This document shows positions 1 to 6,616 of a stretch of 8,776 bases of DNA, in pieces (positions within the stretch are counted from its first letter, which is position 1; each line of letters begins with the position of its first letter). The notes under the pieces are model-generated. The model was not told the origin of the DNA and made no database searches. It was given only the letters and a program-made list of their open reading frames with translations. This stretch comes from Polyangiaceae bacterium (lineage in GTDB: Bacteria > Myxococcota_A > Polyangia > Polyangiales > Polyangiaceae). The stretch is taken from the NCBI GenBank assembly GCA_022447485.1, contig JAKVCH010000104.1:1-8776 (forward strand), in the 5' to 3' direction. The translations under genes were made by a program, and so were the position numbers.

Positions 1-9
1 CAATAGGAG

Positions 10-1032
10 TCATTTTTCGTCCTGAGTTCCTGGGGTGTCCGCGGCGCTATCATTGTTTTTTCCCTTTTTTAGGGAGAAGTCCTCTTTGGTGCTCTCGTAA
101 CCCAATTCCGCGAGCTGCCTTGGCATATCTTTCCAAGAAGGAGTCATGCGAACGAATAGCTCCAAATGGACCTTTTTTTGGGCCAGTTCTTCAATTCTTT
201 CGCGGGCGGCGATGCCAATCTCTTTGATTTGCGCTCCGCCTTTTCCAATGAGTATTTTGCGCTGCCCTTCTTTTTCAATATGGATCGTCGCGAAAATCTT
301 GAGGAGTTTTTCTGTTTCGTCAGCGCGGTCGATTGACACTGCCGCAGCGTGAGGAACCTCTTTTCTTAGTTGATTGAGGATAGCCTCGCGCACATATTCA
401 CGCACAAAGAAAAGCACTGGGCGATTCGTTAGTTCGTCTTCTTCATAGCCCATTGGCCCCTCGGGAAGTCGTTTACCGATTTCCTTAAAAGCATCTTCGA
501 CGCCCTGGCCGCGACGGGCGCTCATCGGCACAATCGCGTCAAAGCCGAGAGCAGCCTGGTAAGCTTCAATCATTGGCAAGAGAAGGCCCTTGTCTTTTGC
601 GCGATCAACCTTATTGATCAGCAAGACTTTCGGAGAGCTATTCAAGGTTTGGGCATGGCGAATCAAGTCGGCGTCGCCTTCTCGAATCCACTCTGATTGC
701 AGAGGGGTTGGGTCAGAAAATGCTGAGAAGGGTTTTGCCTTGGGTATATTCTGCCAAGCGTCCGTCATCAGAGCGACAACGTCAGCGGAGCGAGCAGCTT
801 CGAGAGCGGCGCCGTTCATCCGTCGTCCTAGCTCCGAGCGAGGACGGTGTAAGCCAGGCGTGTCAAGAAAGGCAGCCTGATAACCATCGCGGGTGACAAC
901 GCCCAAGAGCGAGTCGCGGGTGGTTTGGGGCAGAGGGGAGGTAATCGCAAGTGGCTCACCGAGAACAGAGTTCAAGAAGGTGGACTTGCCAACATTGGTA
1001 CGCCCGAGGAGGGCAACAGTGCCAAATCGCAT
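10..1032 (-). CDS. era: GTPase Era, 30S ribosome maturation factor
   Basis: Era is an essential GTPase that binds the 3' end of 16S rRNA and assists late 30S assembly; it acts in the cytoplasm, often near the membrane. All G motifs are visible: G1 GRTNVGKS (residues 10-17, with T where most Era proteins have P), G2 TTRD (37-40), G3 DTPG (57-60), G4 NKVD (140-143) and G5 SAR (171-173). A C-terminal type II KH domain follows, with GKGG at 263-266. At 340 residues it exceeds the usual ~300, because of an insertion at about 93-119 between G3 and G4 and a charged tail from about 314. The ATG start fits the Era N-terminus, but no Shine-Dalgarno sequence precedes it. It lies downstream of an anti-sigma gene, across a 138-base gap with a probable terminator, rather than next to a visible rnc. 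The identification is very secure. Confidence 0.97.
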   Translation of the reverse strand: MRFGTVALLGRTNVGKSTFLNSVLGEPLAITSPLPQTTRDSLLGVVTRDGYQAAFLDTPGLHRPRSELGRRMNGAALEAARSADVVALMTDAWQNIPKAKPFSAFSDPTPLQSEWIREGDADLIRHAQTLNSSPKVLLINKVDRAKDKGLLLPMIEAYQAALGFDAIVPMSARRGQGVEDAFKEIGKRLPEGPMGYEEDELTNRPVLFFVREYVREAILNQLRKEVPHAAAVSIDRADETEKLLKIFATIHIEKEGQRKILIGKGGAQIKEIGIAARERIEELAQKKVHLELFVRMTPSWKDMPRQLAELGYESTKEDFSLKKGKNNDSAADTPGTQDEK

Positions 1033-1035
1033 GAG

Positions 1036-1054
1036 TATTGAATCGATATTGAAT
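1036..1054. repeat. 11-bp-period direct repeat just upstream of era
   Basis: The octamer TATTGAAT occurs twice, at 1036-1043 and 1047-1054, separated by CGA. The copies are exactly 11 bases apart, about one helical turn. They lie in the first 25 bases upstream of the era start codon, where a Shine-Dalgarno sequence would be expected. The placement suits an operator or translational control site, but no regulator is evident, and an AT-rich repeat of this size could arise by chance. Confidence 0.4.
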
Positions 1055-1148
1055 AGTTCGGAAGGGCCTTACATGCCTCGCTCTTGACGTGAGGGCAAAC
1101 CAAAGCCCAAAAAAAGTCAAAAGACAGGGAGAGTTTCAAGGGGACCGG

Positions 1149-1169
1149 AAAACCAGTCGCTCCGACCGG
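1149..1169 (-). terminator. probable intrinsic terminator after the anti-sigma gene
   Basis: On the minus strand, immediately after the anti-sigma stop codon, CCGGTCG-GAG-CGACTGG forms a seven-pair stem (one G-U) with a three-base loop. It is followed by TTTT and then CC. Position and stem strength suit Rho-independent termination of the sigma/anti-sigma transcript. The T tract is short, so readthrough into era is plausible. On the plus strand the hairpin has no T tract after it. Confidence 0.55.
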
Positions 1170-1170
1170 C

Positions 1171-2358
1171 TCAGGGTTGGGGTGCTTGCTTTGCTTTGCC
1201 CTTCGCTGGGGCGGCGCTCGGTCGGCCGGGCGTTGATTGAGGTGAGACGGCCCGCTTTTCGGATGGATTGAGCGGCTTCGAAGCAGTGGATGATGGCCCG
1301 GCGCTCTTGGTTCTTTTTTCTCCTCCGAGGGCTTGGCTACTGCCCTTAGCTTTCACGGCGCGTGGGCTTGCAGGATCGGCTGGAGTGGATGGCTTTCCCC
1401 GGTCGGAGGGACTTGAATTGACTGTTTCAATCCCTGCAATGGCTCGCTCCGCGCGGCTCCGGTAGGCAGACTGCTCCAATAGCTGACGATAAAGTCCTAC
1501 GGCTGCGTCGTTGCGGCCGAGTGCGCGAAAGCAGGATGCTGCTTGCCAACTGGCTTCGGAGCCGATGCTCGATGCGGCATGAGACTTTCCAAGGGCCGCA
1601 TAGATTGGAGCCGCTCGCTCACAGCCTGAGCCATTGCGAACAGAGTGGGCGTAGTGGAGAGCCGCACTCCCGGATTTTTCTCCTTTTTCGCGGGCAAGTT
1701 GCTGGAATAGTCTCTCGGAGCGAGAGTAATTCCCTTCTTGGTAGGCTGTCATCGCCTCTCTGTAGCGTTCTGCTGCGCTGCTCACGAATTCCGCCGGTGA
1801 GTTGGAGCGGGCTGCCTTCGCTGGGGCGGTTTCTGCTTGCCTACTGGGCTGAGCATGGCGCGATGGAAGTTCGTCCGGAGCCTGGGCGCGATTCTCTTCA
1901 CTTTCATCACTGTAGACCCGAAGAACGCTCGAGCCAGAAGTTGTGCTGGACGAACCTCTTGGCGTAGATTCGTGAGCAACTGTCACCCGTTGCTTGTTGT
2001 CACCCATATCGTCAACGAAAAGAAGGCTGGCACCGATCATGATGAGCAGCACGCAGGCCATCACCAACTGAGGCTGCATCGCATAGGAGGCAAGCCGTGA
2101 AATGGTATTTCCTAGTCGCTGTCTAAAGCGAGGGCTTGACGTTATTTGCCTTTCTGCCGCCAAAATCGCTGCTCTTAACTGCGGTGGTGGCGAGTGCTCT
2201 GGGAAATCTAGTTCTGCATGCAAAGCTTGTTGGGCTGCAAAAAGTGCCTGACAGCGACCACATGTAGCAAGGTGGCGACGCGCAGCAGCGCTTTCAACGT
2301 CGTCCAGCTCGTCGTAGAGCAGCTCTAAGCTAATCTCATCGAACTCCTTGCAATCCAT
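1171..2358 (-). CDS. membrane anti-sigma factor with zinc-finger domain and extracytoplasmic TPR region
   Basis: Probable anti-sigma factor for the ECF sigma factor encoded immediately upstream. Residues 1-70 look like a ZAS/zf-HC2 domain, with C3 and then H29-x3-C33-x2-C36; in this family such domains bind zinc and hold the sigma factor. One hydrophobic helix at about 97-115 spans the membrane. After a Ser/Thr/Pro-rich linker, residues 195-314 contain helical hairpins of TPR type, such as AMTAYQEGNYSRSERLFQQL and a second around 268-294 (SWQAASCFRALGRNDAAVGLY). Two cysteines, C246 and C276, lie in this probably extracytoplasmic part. The last ~80 residues are a low-complexity Ser/Pro/Lys/Ala tail. 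The ATG directly abuts the sigma stop codon (TAAATG) without a clear Shine-Dalgarno site, which suggests translational coupling. The role is well supported by family and position; the signal sensed is unknown. Confidence 0.85.
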   Translation of the reverse strand: MDCKEFDEISLELLYDELDDVESAAARRHLATCGRCQALFAAQQALHAELDFPEHSPPPQLRAAILAAERQITSSPRFRQRLGNTISRLASYAMQPQLVMACVLLIMIGASLLFVDDMGDNKQRVTVAHESTPRGSSSTTSGSSVLRVYSDESEENRAQAPDELPSRHAQPSRQAETAPAKAARSNSPAEFVSSAAERYREAMTAYQEGNYSRSERLFQQLAREKGEKSGSAALHYAHSVRNGSGCERAAPIYAALGKSHAASSIGSEASWQAASCFRALGRNDAAVGLYRQLLEQSAYRSRAERAIAGIETVNSSPSDRGKPSTPADPASPRAVKAKGSSQALGGEKRTKSAGPSSTASKPLNPSEKRAVSPQSTPGRPSAAPAKGKAKQAPQP

Positions 2359-2940
2359 TTATTGCCCGACCAATTCTCGGAACGTTTCCAGTTCCGCCTG
2401 AAGGCGTTCGAGAGCATAGCGCATTCTACTCTTCACGGTGCCTAAGGGTTGGTGTGTCATGTCAGCTATTTCTGTGAAGCGAAATCCCGATAGATGACGC
2501 AAAATAAAGACTTCGCGTTGTTCGACGGGCAATTGATTCAGAGCTCGAGCCAATTCAATGGCAAAGCGCTTGTGATCAGTCTTTATCCCCTGATCTGCTG
2601 GTGGAAAAGCGTAGGTGCTTTCCGTCAATGTTTCCTCTTTCAATTCTTGTTCTGGGCGGTTTTTCCTTCTCCGTAATTCATCGATACAGAGGTTTCGGGC
2701 AATAGAATAGAGCCAGGTAGTGAAGCGACTTTCCCCTCGAAATTGATGTCTGGCTTTGACCAATCGCAGAAAAGTTTCTTGAGTCAGTTCGGTCGCTAGA
2801 GAAGAATGACCGACGAAACGCATGCAAAAGTTGTAGATCTTGCCCTGATGGCGCTCAAGGAGAACTTGAAACGACGCCCGATCTCCCCTCGCATAGCGCT
2901 GCATCAGCTCTGAGTCTGGGAGAGTGGAGACATCATTCAT
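2359..2940 (-). CDS. ECF (RpoE-type) RNA polymerase sigma factor
   Basis: A 193-residue alternative sigma factor that should direct RNA polymerase to a dedicated promoter set when released by its anti-sigma factor. It has the two-domain ECF layout. Region 2 spans about residues 24-93, with the core around LTQETFLRLVKA (52-63) and FTTWLYSIARNLCIDELRRRK (73-93). Region 4 spans about 127-181, with LPVEQREVFILRHLSGF and the helix-turn-helix around FTEIADMTHQPLGTVKSRM (155-173). Region 3 is absent, as expected for ECF sigma factors. An in-frame TGA 15 bases upstream leaves ATG at 2940 as the only sensible start, although no Shine-Dalgarno sequence is visible. It is first in a unit with its anti-sigma factor and divergent from an exported TPR operon. 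Self-regulation is common in this family but cannot be shown here. Confidence 0.95.
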   Translation of the reverse strand: MNDVSTLPDSELMQRYARGDRASFQVLLERHQGKIYNFCMRFVGHSSLATELTQETFLRLVKARHQFRGESRFTTWLYSIARNLCIDELRRRKNRPEQELKEETLTESTYAFPPADQGIKTDHKRFAIELARALNQLPVEQREVFILRHLSGFRFTEIADMTHQPLGTVKSRMRYALERLQAELETFRELVGQ

Positions 2941-3059
2941 GAGGTTTTTCAGTCATAGGCAAGCTAGCGTGCGTAGCCCTATTGCTGCAAGAGCGTGTCG
3001 TCGCTGACAGGGCCGACTTATCGAAGTTGAGTCACTGGATCAGGGGTTCTTTTTAAATC

Positions 3060-3089
3060 TCAAGTGGAACCGTTTCCGTTTTCACTTGA
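3060..3089. repeat. 30-bp inverted repeat in the divergent promoter region, followed by T5
   Basis: TCAAGTG at 3060-3066 is perfectly mirrored by CACTTGA at 3083-3089. As RNA from the plus strand the stem extends to ten pairs, including one G-U, with a ten-base loop (3070-3079). It is followed directly by TTTTT (3090-3094). It may be an operator for a dimeric regulator, with half-site centres 23 bp apart, or a weak attenuator in the leader of the envelope operon. The stem is AT-rich, so termination would be inefficient. The left arm overlaps the outward-facing GGAAC element. Confidence 0.5.
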
Positions 3090-3097
3090 TTTTTCAC

Positions 3098-3110
3098 AGT
3101 CGTTTCGACT
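3098..3110. repeat. short inverted repeat AGTCG-TTT-CGACT
   Basis: Five-base arms flank a three-base loop, nine bases after the 30-bp inverted repeat. It is short enough to be chance, and is listed because it belongs to a run of four such structures ahead of the envelope operon. Confidence 0.3.
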
Positions 3111-3130
3111 CACCTTCTCGGGGCTCAGAG

Positions 3131-3148
3131 CTTGCATACCTGTGCAAG
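3131..3148. repeat. inverted repeat CTTGCA-N6-TGCAAG upstream of the envelope operon
   Basis: A perfect six-base dyad with a six-base spacer lies about 50 bases upstream of the first gene of the plus-strand operon. The 18-bp size and symmetry suit an operator for a helix-turn-helix dimer, or an mRNA hairpin if transcription starts further upstream. No partner regulator is visible besides the ECF pair. Confidence 0.4.
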
Positions 3149-3155
3149 AAAGGGG

Positions 3156-3170
3156 AGGCTGCAAAAGCCT
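3156..3170 (+). repeat. leader hairpin AGGCT-GCAAA-AGCCT
   Basis: Five-base arms with a five-base loop. The left arm overlaps a purine-rich AGGGGAGG at 3151-3158 that could otherwise look like a Shine-Dalgarno site for the out-of-frame ATG at 3172. No T tract follows, so it is not a terminator. It may simply structure the leader. Confidence 0.3.
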
Positions 3171-3189
3171 GATGTTTGGCCGTTGGGTT

Positions 3190-3196
3190 AAGAGGG
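3190..3196 (+). promoter_or_regulatory. ribosome binding site that fixes the start at 3200
   Basis: AAGAGGG lies three bases before ATG 3200 (AGAGG ends four bases before it). This favours ATG 3200, which begins a textbook signal peptide (MKKFTKLK plus a hydrophobic stretch), over the in-frame TTG at 3176, which would prepend eight unhelpful residues. The spacing is a little short. Confidence 0.6.
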
Positions 3197-3199
3197 TCG

Positions 3200-4108
3200 A
3201 TGAAAAAATTCACCAAGTTGAAGTCTGTTTGTCTAGTCCTTTCAATGTTCTGTCTCTTTCCGCTGAGCGTTGGGGCGGCAGATGCCGAGCAGGGCGCCGC
3301 CTCGGCGTCTTTCCCCGGGGCCGAAGAGCCGGAAGCCACCGGCGAGCAGACCGAGGAGCCGTCTAAAGATGCTCCTGCCTCGGAGCCTCCAGCGGCTGGC
3401 GTCGCCAAAGATGCAGGAGATGCCTCGGCTACACCTCAGCCTCAATCAAAAGAATCGAGCATCGACGGCGCGACCTATCAGGTTCGCTTGCGAGACTTGG
3501 AGCAGAAGGTCGATGCACTCAAAGAGCAGATTCGCCGTAGTCATACGCGACTATCTTTGCTGAGCGATACTATCCTCTCCGGAGCCTCTGGAGGTGCACG
3601 GGCCGAGATTGCCTTTGTCAATCGCTTCAGTTCGGCGTGGAAATTAGTCGAAGCTGTTTTCGTTCTCGATGGTGCGGTCCAATACAAAAAAACGGACGAT
3701 ACCGGCGTTTTAGCTGACCAAAAAAGAATTCCTATATTTTCTGGTTCTGTCCCTGCTGGTGACCACACGCTCCAGGTGATGTTGAAGCTTCAGGGTCAAG
3801 GGTTTGGTGTTTTTTCCTACATGCGAGGCATTGAGGCGACAGTAAAGAGCTCCCACTCATTTACCCTATCAGAAGGAAAGGTGATGGCGTTGACCGCGAC
3901 CTCTTATGAAAAAGGAGGACCGACGACGCCGGTACAAGAGCAACCGGATATTCATTTTCGAGAGAGTCTGAGCAACATGACCCGACGGACGAATTCAGGC
4001 TCGGGAGGCACAAGCTTGACGACGGGCATTGTCGACCCATCCCCGCGGCAGTCATCAAAGCAACCGAAGTCATCAAAGTCGACGGGTGCGGCGGCCGGGA
4101 GCAAGTAA
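3200..4108 (+). CDS. exported coiled-coil/beta-domain protein, first gene of a TPR envelope operon
   Basis: A 302-residue exported protein of unknown function. Residues 1-26 are a signal peptide (KK start, hydrophobic core, cleavage probably after VGA). An Ala/Glu/Pro-rich linker runs to about 90. A coiled coil follows at about 92-126 (RLRDLEQKVDALKEQIRRSH). Residues about 130-245 form a globular, probably beta-rich domain with landmarks such as VEAVFVLDGA, FSGSVPAGDHTLQVMLKL and GFGVFSYMRG. The tail is Ser/Thr/Lys-rich. From memory, similar myxobacterial proteins are sometimes labelled dihydrolipoamide acetyltransferase; no lipoyl domain or catalytic domain of that enzyme is seen, so I reject that name. 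The next gene starts three bases after its stop, so the three exported proteins probably work together in the periplasm. The CDS is certain; the role is unknown. Confidence 0.9.
   Translation: MKKFTKLKSVCLVLSMFCLFPLSVGAADAEQGAASASFPGAEEPEATGEQTEEPSKDAPASEPPAAGVAKDAGDASATPQPQSKESSIDGATYQVRLRDLEQKVDALKEQIRRSHTRLSLLSDTILSGASGGARAEIAFVNRFSSAWKLVEAVFVLDGAVQYKKTDDTGVLADQKRIPIFSGSVPAGDHTLQVMLKLQGQGFGVFSYMRGIEATVKSSHSFTLSEGKVMALTATSYEKGGPTTPVQEQPDIHFRESLSNMTRRTNSGSGGTSLTTGIVDPSPRQSSKQPKSSKSTGAAAGSK
4050..4078 (+). repeat. 18-base-period direct repeat in the C-terminal tail of the first envelope gene
   Basis: AGTCATCAAAG occurs at 4050-4060 and again at 4068-4078. It encodes the repeated SSK of the tail (SSKQPKSSK). 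Such duplications are typical of low-complexity tails and may allow length variation between strains; it has no evident regulatory meaning. Confidence 0.6.
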
Positions 4109-4111
4109 TCG

Positions 4112-6616
4112 ATGCTTCTAGGCTCTAGGCGCTTGCCGCTTCATGCCTCGCGAGTGGCCTTTATTTGCGCACTTGGGGTGAGTGGTGCGCCTTCCCTTTT
4201 ATGGGCGGCAAGCGAGGATGATGCTCGTGAGAGAGCCAAGGCCAGCCTGGAGGAGGTGGAAGCTTCTTCTTTAAAAATAGATGAAGAAACCCGTCGACTC
4301 GTGAAGGTTGACCCGGAAAACCTCTTAGCTGACGCCGAACTTCATGTTCAGGGCAAGCAATATCAATTAGCGATTGATGAATTGAATCAGGTGATCGAGT
4401 TGCGCTTACAGTCTCGAGCCTCTGCCAGTTTAGAAGCGGATGCGAGATTTCTCTTGGGCGAAGCCTATTTTGCTACGGATGAGCTCTACTCGGCGAAACG
4501 AGAATTTGACATCGTGATGGCGAGAGCAACCCAAGATGAATACGAAGGTTTGGGATCCCTTGCTGCGAGCCGGTTAGTCGATATTGCCCTGAGGATTAAG
4601 CGTCCAGAACTTCTTCCGGGCATCTTGCGTCGGGTGGGAGAGATTCGTTCCGTTGGTAACGCAGATGCTCTCAGTTATGCAGCTGGTAAGGCCTATTTTG
4701 CGATGAGCCGCTACGCAGAGGCAATGACAAATGCCGAGTCGATTGAACCGACCTCGGCCTATGGTCAGCGGGCGGCCTACCTTCGGGGTGTGATTCTCAT
4801 GAAGCAGGCTCAGCTCGCTGCGGAGCGGGCCACAGAGCAACGCAGGAAGCAGGCCCTTACGCGGTCTGAACAGGGGCGGGGGCTGCCCCAGTCTCCTCCA
4901 CCCGCAACCCTCCAGAGTCCCGCATTCGATGTGGTCGCTCCGGACTATCGGCGAGCCGTGGCTGCTTTTTCTCAGGCTGCTCTAGGCGATGGGAATGAGG
5001 CTGCCAGCAAAGGGAGTTCGCGGGCTCAAGAGCGGGCCCGTTTGAGGGGAATACAAAGACAGCAGATACAAGACCTATCCTGGATGGCGGTGGGTCGGCT
5101 TTATTATGAGTCAGGGCGTTACCTAAAAGCTGCATTTGCGTACGGAAAGATTGACCGGCGCTCCGAGCGATTTCCGCGCGCTCTTTTTGAGCTTGCGTGG
5201 ACTTATGTTCGCTTAGGTGATTATGAAAGAGCTCAGCGTACCCTTGATGTCCTCGGCGTGCTTGACCCCGGGTTGATTGATGGGGCCGATGCTGCCCTGC
5301 TGCGAGGCGATCTGCTCTTGCGTTCGGGACAGTTTTCCCAGGTGGAAAAGGCTTATTCTGATGTTCGGGACGAATATGCCCCTCTCGAGAAAAAGGTGGC
5401 AGAGTATTTACGCGTTACCACAGATCCTGCGACTTATTACGATAACCTAACGGCGACAGATATCGAACTAGGCGAGGAGCTGCCGCCCACTGTGATTCAG
5501 TGGGCGAGGGAAGAGGCAAGAGAAGAACGAGTCTTCGCGATGGTTGATGATGTCTCTCGGGCGCGGACTTTGATTCGCAGATCGCGGCGCATCATTACCA
5601 TCTTAGGTGCGTCACTTGATTCTGAATCGCGTGCCAAGATATTTCCAGAGTTATTGCGACAGCTTCAAAAGACGACCGCCCTTTTGAATCAGTTATCAAA
5701 TGCCCGTCTCTCGCTGGCAAGAGGGCTGGACGATGCAGACGAAGATGCGAATGATAAGAGGATTGCTCAGCGGCGTCGCTTGATGAAGCGCGTGGGCGCT
5801 TTGCCTACAAGCCCCGGAGATTTTAGTATCCGGGAAGCAAGAACCACCAAGAGCTGGAATCAGCTCAGTCAGCAATTGCAGCGTTTAGAGTTGGAGGCCG
5901 ACCACCTGCAAGCCATCGTCAACGGCTTACATCGCGTTCTTGAAGAACCTCAACGTCATGGTTTGGAAGTATCGACCGCAGGTTACGAACGTTACCAAAA
6001 AGAGACTGAGGTCTACGAAAATGAACTTGCCGATTACCGCGCCCGTATCGATGAAGTTCGGGAGTCGATAGAGATTGGTAAAGTACAATCGGGGTACGGT
6101 GATGAGCAATTTCAAAAAGATGCAGAGCTGCGTAAAAGCTTTAAGGTAGCGTTCGAAAAAGAGCTAAGCCTCTCCCACCGGAAAGCCCCTCCTCGTACCG
6201 TTAGTTATCTCACGTCAATTCGTCCTGTGGAGGAGCGCATCAATATTGTCGAGGGGCGATTAGAAGTTCTATTGAGCCGATTGGAAGCACAGGCCCGAGA
6301 ACGAGGGGAAAATGTCCGGGAAAAAGTAGGGGCTGAAAGAGAAAAAATTGAGAGTTATGCCCTAAGCCTAGATGCCTTAGATGAAGACGCGCGTTTGCTA
6401 TTTGGGGAGCTTGCTCGGGATAATTTTGTCAAAGTGCGCGACCGCATGCGAAATGTGGTGATGAGAGCAGATGTGGGGCTTGTTCAGCACGCCTGGGAAA
6501 TTCGTGAAAAGCAAAAGCGACGTATGAGTGACTTGCTCCGCGAGCGAGCGCGGGAGGAACAATTCATCAATGACGAGTTGCAGGAAGTGCTCGATGACGC
6601 GGAGGAAAGTGAATGA
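4112..6616 (+). CDS. exported TPR and coiled-coil protein
   Basis: An 834-residue exported protein with no recognisable catalytic motif. Residues 1-32 form a signal peptide ending LLWA, with no lipobox, so a soluble periplasmic protein is likely. TPR-like helical pairs occur at about 70-145 (VQGKQYQLAIDELNQVIEL, FLLGEAYFATDELYSAKREF), 185-211 and 320-423 (MAVGRLYYESGRYLKAAFAY, ELAWTYVRLGDYERAQRTL, LRGDLLLRSGQFSQVEKAY). A Pro/Gln-rich insert near 256-272 interrupts them. The second half is helical and highly charged, with probable coiled coils at about 582-612, 634-657 and 702-834. TPR arrays usually bind protein partners, so a scaffold role is the best inference. Its ATG lies three bases after the previous stop, with GGGAG ten bases upstream, and the next gene overlaps its end by four bases. 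It may be related to TPR proteins of myxobacterial envelope or gliding clusters, but I cannot assign it to a named one. Confidence 0.93.
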   Translation: MLLGSRRLPLHASRVAFICALGVSGAPSLLWAASEDDARERAKASLEEVEASSLKIDEETRRLVKVDPENLLADAELHVQGKQYQLAIDELNQVIELRLQSRASASLEADARFLLGEAYFATDELYSAKREFDIVMARATQDEYEGLGSLAASRLVDIALRIKRPELLPGILRRVGEIRSVGNADALSYAAGKAYFAMSRYAEAMTNAESIEPTSAYGQRAAYLRGVILMKQAQLAAERATEQRRKQALTRSEQGRGLPQSPPPATLQSPAFDVVAPDYRRAVAAFSQAALGDGNEAASKGSSRAQERARLRGIQRQQIQDLSWMAVGRLYYESGRYLKAAFAYGKIDRRSERFPRALFELAWTYVRLGDYERAQRTLDVLGVLDPGLIDGADAALLRGDLLLRSGQFSQVEKAYSDVRDEYAPLEKKVAEYLRVTTDPATYYDNLTATDIELGEELPPTVIQWAREEAREERVFAMVDDVSRARTLIRRSRRIITILGASLDSESRAKIFPELLRQLQKTTALLNQLSNARLSLARGLDDADEDANDKRIAQRRRLMKRVGALPTSPGDFSIREARTTKSWNQLSQQLQRLELEADHLQAIVNGLHRVLEEPQRHGLEVSTAGYERYQKETEVYENELADYRARIDEVRESIEIGKVQSGYGDEQFQKDAELRKSFKVAFEKELSLSHRKAPPRTVSYLTSIRPVEERINIVEGRLEVLLSRLEAQARERGENVREKVGAEREKIESYALSLDALDEDARLLFGELARDNFVKVRDRMRNVVMRADVGLVQHAWEIREKQKRRMSDLLRERAREEQFINDELQEVLDDAEESE
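6601..6606 (+). promoter_or_regulatory. strong ribosome binding site for the third operon gene
   Basis: GGAGGA lies six bases before ATG 6613, inside the last codons of the preceding gene. Together with the ATGA start/stop overlap it fixes the start of the third gene and indicates translational coupling. Confidence 0.8.

Larger units (their letters stand above)
2941..3199. promoter_or_regulatory. divergent intergenic region between the ECF sigma gene and the envelope operon
   Basis: This 259-base gap must hold the promoters of both divergent units. I see no convincing sigma-70 -35/-10 pair on either strand. Two GAACC elements, resembling the -35 core of many ECF promoters, point outwards: one on the plus strand at 3067-3071 towards the envelope operon and one on the minus strand at 3049-3045 towards the sigma gene. 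Neither is followed at the usual 16-17 bases by an obvious ECF -10. The right part contains four inverted repeats, listed separately. No coding potential is supported; the open frames here overlap known starts and have no family resemblance. Confidence 0.6.

Noticed and set aside
1092..1121. GGGC...GCCC stem next to a run of seven A/T upstream of era, considered as a terminator
   Set aside because: In the direction of minus-strand transcription the T run comes before the stem. On the plus strand the run is A, not T. Neither fits an intrinsic terminator.
1521..1967. 148-codon plus-strand open frame
   Set aside because: It lies entirely antisense to the anti-sigma gene, has no recognisable family features, and its composition is explained by the Ser/Ala/Arg-rich gene opposite.
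2939..2956. Seven-codon open frame (MTEKPHE) ending at the sigma factor start on the minus strand
   Set aside because: Such a short frame is expected by chance and has no ribosome binding site; a regulatory leader peptide cannot be supported.
3176..3199. Upstream TTG start for the first envelope gene
   Set aside because: It would add eight residues before a standard signal peptide, and the purine-rich AAGAGGG site sits just ahead of ATG 3200.
3064..3366. Plus-strand open frame of 100 codons with an internal ATG at 3172 preceded by AGGGGAGG
   Set aside because: It overlaps the signal peptide and linker of the exported protein in another frame, gives an Arg-rich sequence without family features, and the exported protein explains the region better.
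3200..4108. Naming the first envelope protein dihydrolipoamide acetyltransferase
   Set aside because: There is no lipoyl-lysine domain, no subunit-binding domain and no acyltransferase motif, and the protein is exported, which does not fit the cytoplasmic enzyme.
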